A stretch of DNA of 64,000 nucleotides from Dendrolimus kikuchii (taxonomy: Eukaryota > Arthropoda > Insecta > Lepidoptera > Lasiocampidae). The position numbers and the translations under genes were made by a program. A model generated the notes under the pieces. That model was not told the origin of the DNA. It searched no databases and saw only the letters and a program-made list of their open reading frames with translations. This document shows, one piece after another, positions 12,725 through 22,779 of this stretch (the stretch's first letter is position 1; each line of letters starts with the position of its first letter). Location: the NCBI GenBank assembly GCA_019925095.2, contig CM034403.1:3787690-3851689 (forward strand), given 5' to 3'.

Positions 12725-13705
12725 CATTTTTGCTGAATAGAATGCTTTATTATCTAATACACTGAAGAAAATGTAATCTTAACTAAACTTAATTGATTAA
12801 TATTAGCTGTACTATGTTACACCCACAATCTATTAGGATTCATCATCATCTTCTGTGGATAAGTTGTCCAGAAGGCTGGATATGTTACTTCGCTAGATTG
12901 CCGTACTGTTCCGTTGTGAGAGGTAGACGACACCAGCTCTCGTTATCCTTTACTTCAGTGCAGAAAACATATGTCACAAATGAATCATTAAGAGATATTG
13001 AAGGTTCAGAACAAGATATCTTGTAATATTTAAAACTATCCATTCTATGAAAACGTCAAAACAACAAAACATGTATGCTTTGAGCTTGCCAGCCACAATT
13101 TTGTTAATCTCATTTGTTATTTTTCTTTGTAGAAATATACTGTTCTATTTAATATGTGCACCTTTGCCAATTTACATTCAAATTATAGAATTAAATTAAT
13201 TAAAATAAAGATCAATTTAGATTTAGTATGATAAAATTATATTAATGAATACTTAATAAACTTGTTATTAAATTATATTAACAGTAGATCAATTTCAATT
13301 ACTTATTAAAAAACCTAGCACTCAATGTTTAAATATGACAGGTTAGAGATTATCAGCCCTTAACTACTGATAGTGTCTCTTCAACTCGCTCGTATAACAC
13401 GAGAATTATAATAAGCGCCCAAATATAAACGTCACGTATTACCACGGGAATGTTTTGGTAAAGATGGCTCCGATATTGTATTGCATAGCGCACTTAGTAA
13501 CAACATTACGTTAGTGGGCGACAAGCTGGCCAGTGAGTTATGGATAATTGCCAAAATATGGTCACAGATTGTATAGAAGAATCTATAAAGATGGCATACT
13601 TGAGAAAATGGTCGTAAAAGAAGGGTGGATAGTGCGTTGTCATTAGTTTAAAATTGTTAAAATGAGGTAGTGTAACTTGGCGCTGGCACCTGAGACGTTA
13701 AATGA
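12725..13705. other. Unassigned DNA
   Basis: No family was recognised. A frame at 12793-13026 shows no motif. Confidence 0.4.
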
Positions 13706-13721
13706 TTTTTATACCTCTTTT

Positions 13722-13986
13722 TTTAAGTTTATGGCTTGGCAACTAGGCCTTTAAGCCAGGCGCAGTTGTATTGTAGGCTACAATCCACACCATTCAACGG
13801 AGTTCTTGTGAAAACTCGAAAGGCCACATTTGGCTATATACTTCACATTTCTCGCAAAAACACATAATTACTACTCAAAAACTATCAATATCCTACAACT
13901 ATTGTTCATTTTAGAGTAATCTTACACGTTTTTAGAAAATAAAACTGTCCTGCACAACATCTCCTTCCAGTTCTCGCCAAAAACTC
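13722..13986 (-). mobile_element. S1 retroposon copy c3 (tail type B, short)
   Basis: The body is joined directly to the GGCCTAGTTGCCAAGCCATA tail without the long middle block. A perfect 16-bp TSD, TTTTTATACCTCTTTT, occurs at 13706-13721 and 13987-14002, fixing both ends. Confidence 0.8.
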
Positions 13987-14002
13987 TTTTTATACCTCTT
14001 TT

Positions 14003-15018
14003 CAGTGCCGTAAGTAGAGCGGTGCCACCGGTGCCCAGACACAGGGCGTAGACTCTAAGGGGCGCAAGAATGGCCAGACCAGGCAGGACTATTATTTTTT
14101 CGGTGTGCTCCTGATAAGTTCCCGCTGCGCCCCTAATGCTCGATTCCAACACATACGTACCTGAATGCCAGTATCATCAAAAACGTCCGTTAAATTAAAC
14201 AAAACATAGCGCTCATTTTTTTGGTAGCGCACGAGCGTATTTGTGCTCTAATTCTTTAAAAAAATAGATTTTTCTTCCAAAATATTAGATTATTGGTCCA
14301 CCAACACCAAGGTTCTTGTGCGTTATTTTATCACAATCAATGAAATAAAGTAGGCCTATACATAGCAGTCTTCTAGCTAGGGTACCTATAATATTAAAAA
14401 AAAACAAGGGCGCAGTTATAGAAGCTCGCATAGGGCGCATAAAAGGCTATTTACAGCATTGCCTCTTTTTGTCAAATTATTTTGTTTTCTCCTGTCTTGT
14501 AATCGTGTAATATTACGCTTATTCAATATTTTGATATCCTTGATAAGTGTTTTTATATACCCATAAATATCAGACCATTATTGATCCGCAATATTCTACA
14601 AAAAGAGACGAGTTGTATATTTTGTGGCTTGGTTAGCGTACCTATGAGATTCGTTCTGTGTGATAACATCGGCTAAGTCTTCAAAAATTAAAGTCAACAC
14701 GACTTTTCGTGTTAAATGACAATTGTTAACAGTTTTCAGTGAATTTATGGTGTAAAAATAAATAAATGTTGTACTGTTGTAGTACTTTGGTAGGAAGTAC
14801 GCATGGTCAGCTGTATTATATTCTATAATAGTTTTTTTTTTTCATCTTTATCAGGTACACACGAATTGATGCTCTATTTAATTTTTTGTCTACGTCAGTT
14901 ATAATATATATAATGACGTATATTATAATTATAATATACGTTACCAAACAAGTGACGTAATTACTTTAAAGTTTATGCATATTATTATTTTAAAAGTTGG
15001 CTAGGTATTCTAACGCCC
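14003..15018. other. Unassigned DNA with a GC-rich block
   Basis: 14000-14160 is GC-rich (GGTGCCACCGGTGCCCAGAC, TCTAAGGGGCGCAAG) and looks like an old element piece of unknown type. The rest is AT-rich, with the palindrome at 14916-14941. Confidence 0.35.
14916..14941. repeat. Perfect 26-bp AT-rich palindrome
   Basis: ACGTATATTATAATTATAAT… reads the same on both strands with no loop. No coding sequence adjoins it. Confidence 0.8.
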
Positions 15019-15443
15019 ACTTTTTTTTTTTTTTTTTTGGTTTTGAGGCGAGGGAAAATGCTTAACCGATTTACGCACAAACTGGGTCGTTGCTAGGGGA
15101 ACGACACGCGTCGGTCGGGGGCGATAACACTGCAGCAATAGTATGCTCTTGGCAGCGCTCCGTCCGCGATCGACGTCACAGAATAGTGTGGAAGACTCCG
15201 AGCGTTGCTGCACGGGCGAGCAACCCCAATACCCACTAAAAACCCCCTCCTCCCTGACGACCCTGCGCTTTGAATGTGTTGGAAAGGCTGAGATTTAGAA
15301 CATAGTTACGCCCAGCCGATCCAGCGCAATAAAGTGCCTGGAGTGTGCCCTGGGAGAACACACCCCACTTCGTTGTGCGGGGGTAGAAGGTCCTTTGCTC
15401 TTCCTAGCAAGCTAAAGGCCCCCCGCGGTAAACGGAACCTAAC
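15019..15443 (-). mobile_element. R1-clade LINE 3' UTR and poly(A)
   Basis: GC-rich 3' UTR following the ORF above, ending in a plus-strand T run at about 15021-15039 (poly(A) on the element strand). The segment 15230-15430 matches 49470-49720 in inverse orientation, which defines it as a conserved element UTR. No TSD was clear. Confidence 0.75.
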
Positions 15444-16050
15444 TCAGGGAGGGAAGTAATGCGCGTACCTGCCTCTCCGGGTGCCAGCTGAAGGCCGGCG
15501 ACCTCGAGAAGACGCATTGGCACGCGCTGCAGGACTTCTCTCCCTGTCTCGTTCTGCGGCCTCCTTGAGTGACATTACTGTCTCGCAAAAAGTAACCGCA
15601 GCCCCCCAATTGTCGCTGCTCTGCAGCATGGCCTTGACCAAGTCGCAGAGCGAGTCGACTGGACCTACGTGCGTCTCAAGTTCGAAACGCTGCGGCGCCC
15701 ATGCGGCGCACTCGACAAGCGTGTGTAACGCCGTGTCGGGCGCGCCGCACTGGCGGCAGTCCGGGGAAGGCAAGCAGCCCACAATGCGACACAGATACTT
15801 ATCGAAACATCCGTGTCCGGTAAGTATCTGTGTCGTCCTGAAGGTCAGGGTGCCGCTGGTGCGGTTGACCCATTCCGTCAGCTGTGGCCTGATTGCATCC
15901 ACCGTGTAGCCGCCATAGGCCGCAGGGTTGTCGAGCTCTTGAGACCAGACGGCGATCATGGAGGCGGTTTCCCGCTTCCTGATCGCCTCGATTTCGACCT
16001 GACAGAAGGTCAGGCCTCTAGCTACTTGTTTATCCCACGACGAGTATTGG
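15444..16050 (-). pseudogene. R1-clade LINE ORF2, C-terminal fragment
   Basis: An open frame enters from about 16050 (…SSWDKQVARGLTFCQVEIEA…) and runs through the first ATG at 15959 to the stop at 15444. It shows the post-RT region of R1-clade elements: WVNRTSGTLTFRTTQILTGH, FDKYLCRI, then a zinc-binding C..C…H…C block (CRQCGAPDTALHTLVEC) and an Arg/Ser-rich end. The endonuclease and reverse transcriptase are absent because of 5' truncation near 16050-16075. GC content is far higher than the flanks. The remaining frame has no stops, suggesting fairly recent insertion. The plus-strand frames here are shadows. Confidence 0.82.
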
Positions 16051-16689
16051 TTACACAGAGTACATTAATATACTGACGTTCTAATTACGTTTGAAATGTC
16101 TAAAGATTTTTCTTCGATATTTAAAATACTTGAACGGCATATTTATTTGAAATAAATGTCAATTTCTTCTTTATTTTTCTATTCTTTAGCCCTAGATCAT
16201 AATATGACATGTATAATTTTGTAATTTCATATTTGGAATAACTAGCTTTATTCTCTACTAAAAAGGTTGTCTAAATTATACAATCAACGTTTCAATATTC
16301 CTTCAACAACGCCAATGGAAGAGAGAGATGGCAAAGACAAAGTATAGATACCATACCATAAAGAATTACTGCGATTTTTATAGTCATGATTTGACGACAA
16401 GCCCTTTGAGCGTTATTAGTATTCAACAAATGTTGATTGTTTATTATATATTTAATACTAAAACAATATTTCCACTAACATCGGTTAAAACTGAATTTTA
16501 TAATCGTAAGAATGACAATCGTGTAGCAAAAAATGGAGTCATGAAAAAGTAACAAAGTTAGTTTCGTATTTGTTTTAAAATAAATAATACAAACCAATTC
16601 TTATCCCATAAAAATTGTCTCATTTTTGGGTAAAACTCATCCTAACTTTATCGTCTTTATGGAGAAAGCTCATAATATATATATACCAT

Positions 16690-16924
16690 TGTATAAAAAG
16701 CGGTTTATTCCCAAATGCGTGAGGAGGGAACATCTATTCTATTTTTGGTGTTAGTGGCTCCAACGCATCAGCATTGATTTTGCCAATGTCACAGTAGGTT
16801 AAAAAATGTCAGGTGGGGATTAACAAATGATTTTATGTTACAAAAAAGAACAGAATTTGGTCGGTGCTCATAACATTTTCTGTGATCCTGTGGACAATAC
16901 AAAGATATATGTTAGGATATTATA
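16690..16924 (-). promoter_or_regulatory. 3' UTR and poly(A) signal of the I-like LINE
   Basis: Sequence between the ORF2 stop and the tail. A core containing GACATTGGCAAAATCAATGC (minus strand) is shared with the solo copy at 47207-47410, so this is element sequence and not flank. AATAAA is at 16704-16709, followed by a TA-rich run at about 16676-16690. Such conserved 3' UTRs are usually what the element's own reverse transcriptase recognises. Confidence 0.6.
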
Positions 16925-19900
16925 CTATAAATAAATATTATTGAAGGATATAAATTTACTTAATACATATATATGATCTTTGTTAATTAAAGTTAGAAGA
17001 AAGTTCAAGTTAAGGGGTCGGGGGAAATTTTTAGGTAACATGTCATATAAGGGATATACAATGTTAGGGCAATCAAAGAAAATATGGTGCAATGTGCCTT
17101 CAGCTAATCCACACTCACATAAGGAATGGTCACGAATTCTGATTTTTGCCAGAAAGACCGGAGAAGAACAGTGGCCAAGCCGTAGTCGAATTATTGTTGA
17201 TATTATCTTCTTAGGTAGATTGCGGTATGTGAAGTACCAAGGTCTTGGCTGAAGAGTCGGCTGGAGAAATCCAAAGTGCTTGCCTACTGTCTGACGAGAT
17301 TTTTGCCACGAATCTTCCCATGATTGGAACATTTGAGGTCTAGCCAGGGCACGTAGGTCATGGGGGTAATTCTTATTATATTTATTCACACCTGTGTAGA
17401 TAGCTTCTTTGGCGCAATTATCAGCAATCTCATTTCCCCTAATACCAGAGTGGCTCGGAATCCAAACTAGTATTATTTCGAGGCCCACCGATAGACACCG
17501 GAAGAGAGCTTCTCTGATTTGTAAGGTTATATGGAAGTTGTATTTAGAATGGAAAGGGAGCTTTTTAATATCCTGTAGGCAGCTTAAGGAGTCCGAAGCA
17601 ATGATAGCATTCCTAATATTATGAGATTCGACGTAAAGGATAGCTTCTAATAGCGCAACAGATTCGCCTGTAAAAATGGAGCAGGAGGGGGGGATTTTGA
17701 ACTTTAAAATAATTTTATATTTCGGAATCCAGACTGCAGCTCCAACCGGCTGGTTCTGAGTAATTTTAGATGCATCAGTAAATAGTTGTATGTGGTTTGG
17801 CCAACGATTGTGCACGATGGAGCAAAACTGTTGATTGGCTGCAAGAGAATTTTTAGAGATACCTAAGTCTGTGATGACTTTAGGAGAGAAAACAAGACTA
17901 TCGAATTTGGTTAGGAATAGGGGAGACATGTATGTTTGATAGATACCAGAGGGTATATTAACTGTTTTTCTATAGGATTGAATAAGAAGGGGGAGGGGTT
18001 TATGGGTCCAGTAAGAAGAAGAAATTAAGTGGGACAGTTGATCAAGAGACACCAAGAGAGGATGACTTGACAGTTCCATCACCTTACAAAGGAATCTGTC
18101 CGAAAGGAGTTGTCTGCGCATAGCGAGCGGAGGCTCAGCGCACTCCACCTGAAGTGCATTAGAGGGGGAAGATTTCATGGCGCCGGTAATGATTCGTAGA
18201 CATTTGGCTTGAATTTTATTCAGGTTAGAAAGGCCTGCCTTACTGCATGGTTCAAACAGGAAACATCCGTAATCCAAATGGCTCCTAACAATAGCATTGT
18301 AAAGGAGTTGTTGGCAATAGGGATGTGATCCCCACCTTACACCAGACAGAGCTCTAATGATATTTATATTCTTTTCGGCCTTTTGACAGACATAGTTTAG
18401 GTGGGTGACAGCAGAAAGTTTACTGTCCAGGAAGACTCCTAGAAACTTTACACTATCCAATATTTGAATAGGCTGATTGAGTAAATGGATGTCGAGGTCG
18501 GGGATTATTCTTTTACGAGAAAATATAACTGCCGAGCTTTTAGAGGCTGACAAGGACAAACCGTGCTCAAATAGCCATGAGTGTAAATAGTATATAGCGG
18601 AGTTGATGCGAGACGAGGCATCGCAGAAAGAATGTGAGGAGGCATAGAGAGCAATATCATCGGCATATTGGAGGATCCTGCAGAAACAGTTTACTGTCGA
18701 GTCGATGGAGGCAGTGTATATATTATACAGTAGTGGGCTTAGGACCGAGCCCTGCGGCAAGCCCTTCCACACCAAGCGGGGTGGCAGGACTTTTCCCATG
18801 AAACGAACAGTGATTGATCTTTCCATCAACATATTATGAACAATGTCTATTATCTTCGAGGGAATACTCAGCTTGAGCATTCTCTCTCTGAGTATATGAA
18901 GATCAACATTGTCGTATGCTGATGTAATGTCCAAAAATACCCCTATGACATGTTCGTTTCGAGAGAAAGCAAGACGGATATCTGTTGTGAGAAGGCTCAA
19001 GCTATCTACAGTTCCCAAGCCCCTTCTAAAACCGAATTGACTCCTGGAAAGGAGGCCTCTACTTTCCACAAACCATTCTAATCTGTTTTTAATTAGGTGC
19101 TCCATAATTTTGGAGATAACTGAAGACAGGGCAATTGGTCTGTAGGAATTGGGATCTGTAGCATCTTTTCCAGGTTTCAGGATTGGAATTATAATTTGGA
19201 TTTTCCAAGAGTCTGGTACCACACTGGATAGAAATATATGGTTCAAGAGAGCGAGAAGAAAAGATTTTGATGATTCAGAGGACTTGATAATAAGAGAATA
19301 AGGGATGCCATCTGCGCCAGGGGAAGAATCCTTGAGGTGGTCCAGGGCGCAAAGAAGTTCCTCAAAAGAGAATGGAGAATTCATGGGATCAGAATTTGCA
19401 GCCGCAGAATGGTAAATGGGGGGGAATGGGTCAGGGGGAACAAATATAGGAGAGAGCTTATTAAGGAAATCCTGGAGCCAAGAAGAGGGATTATTTGAGG
19501 TTACATTATTGTCAATTTGGGATTTACGGAAGGCTTTAATTTTCTTCCAGACTAAAGAAGAGGGAGATCTGGGAGAAAGTGATTCGCAAAAAATGTGCCA
19601 ACCTTTGCGTTTTTTTTGCCGTAAAAGTCTTTTACAGGAAGCTGAGACTTTTTGATACTCCAGGTAGTTTTCTATTGACAGCACTCTAGCAAAATTTTTT
19701 TCCGCCATTTTGCGTTCTTTGACTATAGCAGAGCATTCAGAATCCCACCAAGCTGGGGAAGAGATTTTATTAATGGCACTGTTTTTGAGCGGTATTGAGT
19801 TTTCTGCTGAAGAAGATAAAACAGATATGAACTGTGAGTATAGTGAGAGATAGTTTGAGTTTGTGATAGGAGGAAGGGACTCTACTTTGCATTGAACAAG

Positions 19901-20620
19901 GTCAGAAAACTTTTGCCAATTTGCCTGCTCCAGTCTAAATTTAAGTAGAGGAGTATGACAAATAGGAGGAGGAGAAGAGTCAGCTAAGGAGGAAAGAATT
20001 GGGAGATGATCACTGCCATGAGAGTTAGAGAGAACACACCAAGATAAGGAATTGGCTAGAGATGCGGAAGATAAGGTGAGGTCGGGAACACTTGGGTTTT
20101 GGGTGGGAGATACTCTTCGGGTAGGGGTTCCGTCATTAATGACGCACAAGTCCAGTTCATCAAGCATATTAAGGAATACTGAGGAGATTGAGTCACAAGA
20201 GACTGATCCCCATAAAGTATGATGAATGTTTAAATCTCCAAGAATTATAACAGGGGTCGGAAGAGGGAGTAGAAGGGAATAAAGTTCCTGGATGACAGAT
20301 ATATTAGGGTGGGGGATATAAATAGATACAAAAGAAATGTTAAAGGCATGGACAGCAACAATATTAATATTATCGGAGTGTTGAGGGACAGGGATTTGAG
20401 AGAAAGTGATGTCTCTTCTGATTAGAAGAGCACAGCCGGCCCACCCATCCACCCTGTCATCCCGGAGGCACGAGAACCCAGGTACTCTAAAAAGGGAGCC
20501 GGTCCTTAGCCATGTCTCCGAAATGGCAAAGACGATAGGCTTGAATTGATTAATCAGGTGAGTTATTTCATGTTTTTTATTGTTAACACTGCGACTGTTC
20601 CATTGGATTATGTTCATCAT
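16925..20620 (-). CDS. ORF2 polyprotein: APE endonuclease, reverse transcriptase, RNase H
   Basis: A 1231-aa frame starts at a double ATG (MMNIIQWN). The endonuclease (about 1-220) shows N8, E35 (SETWL), Y101, D129/N131 (GDLNIHH) and S203-D204-H205. The reverse transcriptase (about 420-760) has NSYRPIALSS, FGFRRGLGT, FLDITSAYDN, GLPQGSVLSPLLYNIY and the YADD box at 652-655. RNase H (about 942-1075) keeps D949 (FTDAS), E986 (GES), D1010 (ASDS), H1057 (SHSG) and D1067 (NEIAD). A C-terminal Cys/His motif (C1168, C1170, H1178/H1179, C1184) follows. The product would nick the target and prime reverse transcription there. No stop or frameshift interrupts it, and nothing catalytic appears missing. 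Many small frames inside this span on the other strand are shadows. Confidence 0.93.
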   Translation of the reverse strand: MMNIIQWNSRSVNNKKHEITHLINQFKPIVFAISETWLRTGSLFRVPGFSCLRDDRVDGWAGCALLIRRDITFSQIPVPQHSDNINIVAVHAFNISFVSIYIPHPNISVIQELYSLLLPLPTPVIILGDLNIHHTLWGSVSCDSISSVFLNMLDELDLCVINDGTPTRRVSPTQNPSVPDLTLSSASLANSLSWCVLSNSHGSDHLPILSSLADSSPPPICHTPLLKFRLEQANWQKFSDLVQCKVESLPPITNSNYLSLYSQFISVLSSSAENSIPLKNSAINKISSPAWWDSECSAIVKERKMAEKNFARVLSIENYLEYQKVSASCKRLLRQKKRKGWHIFCESLSPRSPSSLVWKKIKAFRKSQIDNNVTSNNPSSWLQDFLNKLSPIFVPPDPFPPIYHSAAANSDPMNSPFSFEELLCALDHLKDSSPGADGIPYSLIIKSSESSKSFLLALLNHIFLSSVVPDSWKIQIIIPILKPGKDATDPNSYRPIALSSVISKIMEHLIKNRLEWFVESRGLLSRSQFGFRRGLGTVDSLSLLTTDIRLAFSRNEHVIGVFLDITSAYDNVDLHILRERMLKLSIPSKIIDIVHNMLMERSITVRFMGKVLPPRLVWKGLPQGSVLSPLLYNIYTASIDSTVNCFCRILQYADDIALYASSHSFCDASSRINSAIYYLHSWLFEHGLSLSASKSSAVIFSRKRIIPDLDIHLLNQPIQILDSVKFLGVFLDSKLSAVTHLNYVCQKAEKNINIIRALSGVRWGSHPYCQQLLYNAIVRSHLDYGCFLFEPCSKAGLSNLNKIQAKCLRIITGAMKSSPSNALQVECAEPPLAMRRQLLSDRFLCKVMELSSHPLLVSLDQLSHLISSSYWTHKPLPLLIQSYRKTVNIPSGIYQTYMSPLFLTKFDSLVFSPKVITDLGISKNSLAANQQFCSIVHNRWPNHIQLFTDASKITQNQPVGAAVWIPKYKIILKFKIPPSCSIFTGESVALLEAILYVESHNIRNAIIASDSLSCLQDIKKLPFHSKYNFHITLQIREALFRCLSVGLEIILVWIPSHSGIRGNEIADNCAKEAIYTGVNKYNKNYPHDLRALARPQMFQSWEDSWQKSRQTVGKHFGFLQPTLQPRPWYFTYRNLPKKIISTIIRLRLGHCSSPVFLAKIRIRDHSLCECGLAEGTLHHIFFDCPNIVYPLYDMLPKNFPRPLNLNFLLTLINKDHIYVLSKFISFNNIYL

Positions 20621-22052
20621 TTTTTTTAAAGAAAGAGTTGATTAATAAAGTGATTACAGATCTGATTATTTCCATGACATTGTTCGGTGAGTTTACTCCA
20701 AATTTAGAAAACACATTAATTAAAGTAGTAGATAAAAGTTCTGCCAGATTATCAGTTAGAGGAGATGGGCCTGGGGTGTTATCACCAAGGGCACATCCAT
20801 TGGAGAGAGATGAAGGAGGTGTAGCTGTAATATTAGAGTGGGCATATCGGTCAAATGATTTACCCAGTTCTTGTCTGGGACGTTTCTCAATAAAGACAGT
20901 TTTTTTATAAGAAGTGTATGGATGGGGATGGGAAGGTAAATGGGAGGCATGAGGCAGAGATTGAGGGACAGGCGGGGAGGGGATAGGATTTGGGGAGGGG
21001 ACATTCCAAGAGGTAGGTTTTTGTGAATGGTGCCTACTAGTTATGTCCGCATAAGAGGATCGAGTTAAACGATATTTACGAGCAGCCTCTAAGTAGCTGA
21101 TATTTTCATTGGACATTATTCGTTTAATTGCTCTTTGACGATCATGTTCTGGACAACGAAAATCTGTTGCTGGATGATTTCCAGAGCAAAACAAACACGT
21201 GCTACTGTCATCTGGTATATTGCAAGCCATGCTTTCATGAGCACCAGAACAACGTGAGCATCGAGGATTAGAACGACACTGGTCACGTATATGACCGAAA
21301 CGGCAACATTTTAAGCACTGGATAGTCGGCAGCGTATATACATTTACAGGGAGAGAGACATGACAACAGTAAACGTAAGATGGCAACTTTTGCCCAAGGA
21401 AAGTAAGTACCACCGTTCCTGTTGGTTCCCAACTGATTTTCCCATCTATGCTTTTTTTTTTATTTAACCTCCTAGCTTTAATGACCAGTTCTGGAGTGGG
21501 ATGACACTCAATCCAGGAGACAAGATCCTCTAATGTCCAATCAAGGGGGATCTGATGGATAACCCCCATACGGGTAACTTGGAATCTGGGTATGACAGCC
21601 GATAAGTTGTTAGATGCAAGCGCAGGGTTAGAAAGAAAAGCATTGGCCTCAGCGGGGGTTTTAAAGAAAACAGCAACTTTATTTCTACCCTCACTTTTTA
21701 TTTCGTTAATGCCGGGTACATTGCTGTTATAAATGGATTGGGCTATTTTTAACGAACGCATATTTGCGGAGATGTTAGTTGCCTCAGCATCTTGGCGTGA
21801 AACATAAACTACAAATGGGCCTGAATCACTTTCGTTGTATTGCAAATCCGAGTCAAACCCAGGACGGGTATAAGTATGTTGAATAGATGCTGCGGCAGGT
21901 AAAGTAGGAGCTCTTTTTCCAGGAATATGTTCGGGAGAACAGATTCTGAGGCGTTTGGAGCTTGCTTTTAGGGGAGATTGAATTGCCAATTCGGAGTCTA
22001 ACGGGTTCCTTCCTCTATCGGGAGGGACATTTTCACCCACAGACTGCGCCAT
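20583..22052 (-). CDS. ORF1, gag-like nucleic-acid-binding protein of the I-like LINE
   Basis: The frame is open from 22079, but the codon there is TTG; the first ATG (MAQSVG…) is at 22052 and gives 489 aa. Residues here are numbered from the longer frame. The N-terminal 80 or so are low-complexity and basic, and the middle part (about 85-250) resembles the RNA-binding region of insect LINE gags. Three zinc knuckles follow: C255-C258-H263-C268, C274-C277-H281-C286 and C295-C298-H302-C309. The tail is proline/serine-rich. In this family the protein coats element RNA and helps carry it into the nucleus. The stop lies 38 nt inside ORF2, so ORF2 needs reinitiation or a similar mechanism. A consensus 5' splice site (GGTAAGTAC) sits just upstream of the ATG. 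Confidence 0.88.
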   Translation of the reverse strand: MAQSVGENVPPDRGRNPLDSELAIQSPLKASSKRLRICSPEHIPGKRAPTLPAAASIQHTYTRPGFDSDLQYNESDSGPFVVYVSRQDAEATNISANMRSLKIAQSIYNSNVPGINEIKSEGRNKVAVFFKTPAEANAFLSNPALASNNLSAVIPRFQVTRMGVIHQIPLDWTLEDLVSWIECHPTPELVIKARRLNKKKSIDGKISWEPTGTVVLTFLGQKLPSYVYCCHVSLPVNVYTLPTIQCLKCCRFGHIRDQCRSNPRCSRCSGAHESMACNIPDDSSTCLFCSGNHPATDFRCPEHDRQRAIKRIMSNENISYLEAARKYRLTRSSYADITSRHHSQKPTSWNVPSPNPIPSPPVPQSLPHASHLPSHPHPYTSYKKTVFIEKRPRQELGKSFDRYAHSNITATPPSSLSNGCALGDNTPGPSPLTDNLAELLSTTLINVFSKFGVNSPNNVMEIIRSVITLLINSFFKKNDEHNPMEQSQC

Positions 22053-22653
22053 ATATATAATAAATAAAGTACTTACCAATACTAGGAGTTATTTAATACC
22101 CACCACCAACATAAACAGAACAACACAACCCCGGGAAAACAGAAAAGCTGAGAAAAACCGAAAGAAAATTGCCAGATACGTGTACACTCTACGATCACAC
22201 CTGTCACTTTTCAAAAAGTCCGTTCTATAAGTTTGCCAAGAAAGAAAAGTAGGCACTCCGTAATATGACTTTTGTCTGATTGACGTAGAAATAATTTGAC
22301 AGTGACACAAGTTTTAGGGGGAATAGCCTAGCCGGTTCACTGACAGCTTTTTGTTCTTACATGCGAGCGAGTATTTGCCAGGGTGGTAGATTCTAAAGAA
22401 TCGTCTTAGTTCTTCTGAAATCAATTTACTTCATTATGATAGAAATTAGTAATGCGTAATTATTTTACACCGCCTAAATAAATAAATCATGGAAAATCAT
22501 TTTTAAAACGAAGTTAAACTGAGATTAGTCAAATAAACAAAAGATTTGTAGATCGTTGTAAGCCTGACTTTGACTATATAATACGACTATAAACGAAGTG
22601 TAAAGGCATAAAAAAATAATTTTATAGGGTCAGTGTTTATTTTTGTAATTATG

Positions 22654-22779
22654 TTATTGGCAGTCTTGGCACAAACAACATTTTTGAACCACACCGCGAA
22701 TTGAGGTGGTTGGCCATTTGATGACTCGAAGGCATAAGCCGCATATGTAACAAAGCGAGACTGTATTATTTCGAGTCAT
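22654..22779 (-). CDS. Small cysteine-rich ORF, unidentified
   Basis: 41 codons, MTRNNTVSLCYICGLC … VVQKCCLCQDCQ. Seven cysteines in CYICGLC and CCLCQDC clusters could bind zinc. It is preceded by an A-rich stretch and has no recognisable neighbours. It could be a chance frame or a piece of a longer zinc-finger protein. Confidence 0.22.
   Translation of the reverse strand: MTRNNTVSLCYICGLCLRVIKWPTTSIRGVVQKCCLCQDCQ

Larger units (their letters stand above)
16690..22310 (-). mobile_element. Full-length I-clade-like non-LTR retrotransposon
   Basis: A two-ORF LINE reads on the minus strand: a 5' UTR of about 250 nt, ORF1 (gag-like), ORF2 (endonuclease, reverse transcriptase, RNase H) overlapping ORF1 by 38 nt, and a 3' UTR of about 230 nt with an AATAAA signal (minus strand, 16704-16709) followed by a TA-rich tail. 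RNase H downstream of the reverse transcriptase, together with three CCHC knuckles in ORF1, points to the I group; other RNase H-bearing clades (LOA, Outcast) are possible. Both frames are open, so the copy looks young. The exact ends are uncertain because I could not find a convincing TSD. The 3' UTR core recurs at 47207-47410. Confidence 0.85.

Noticed and set aside
15481..16076. Plus-strand frames of 142 and 87 codons
   Set aside because: GC-rich shadows of the R1-clade C-terminal frame, whose zinc-binding and LTGHG motifs are on the minus strand.
16980..20910. Plus-strand open frames across the I-like LINE
   Set aside because: They are shadows of ORF1 and ORF2; no motif is readable on the plus strand.
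22052..22079. Extra nine residues at the ORF1 N-terminus
   Set aside because: They start at TTG; the first ATG in frame is at 22052.
16640..22400. TSD for the I-like LINE
   Set aside because: Several short matches were considered around both ends, but none was convincing or consistently placed.
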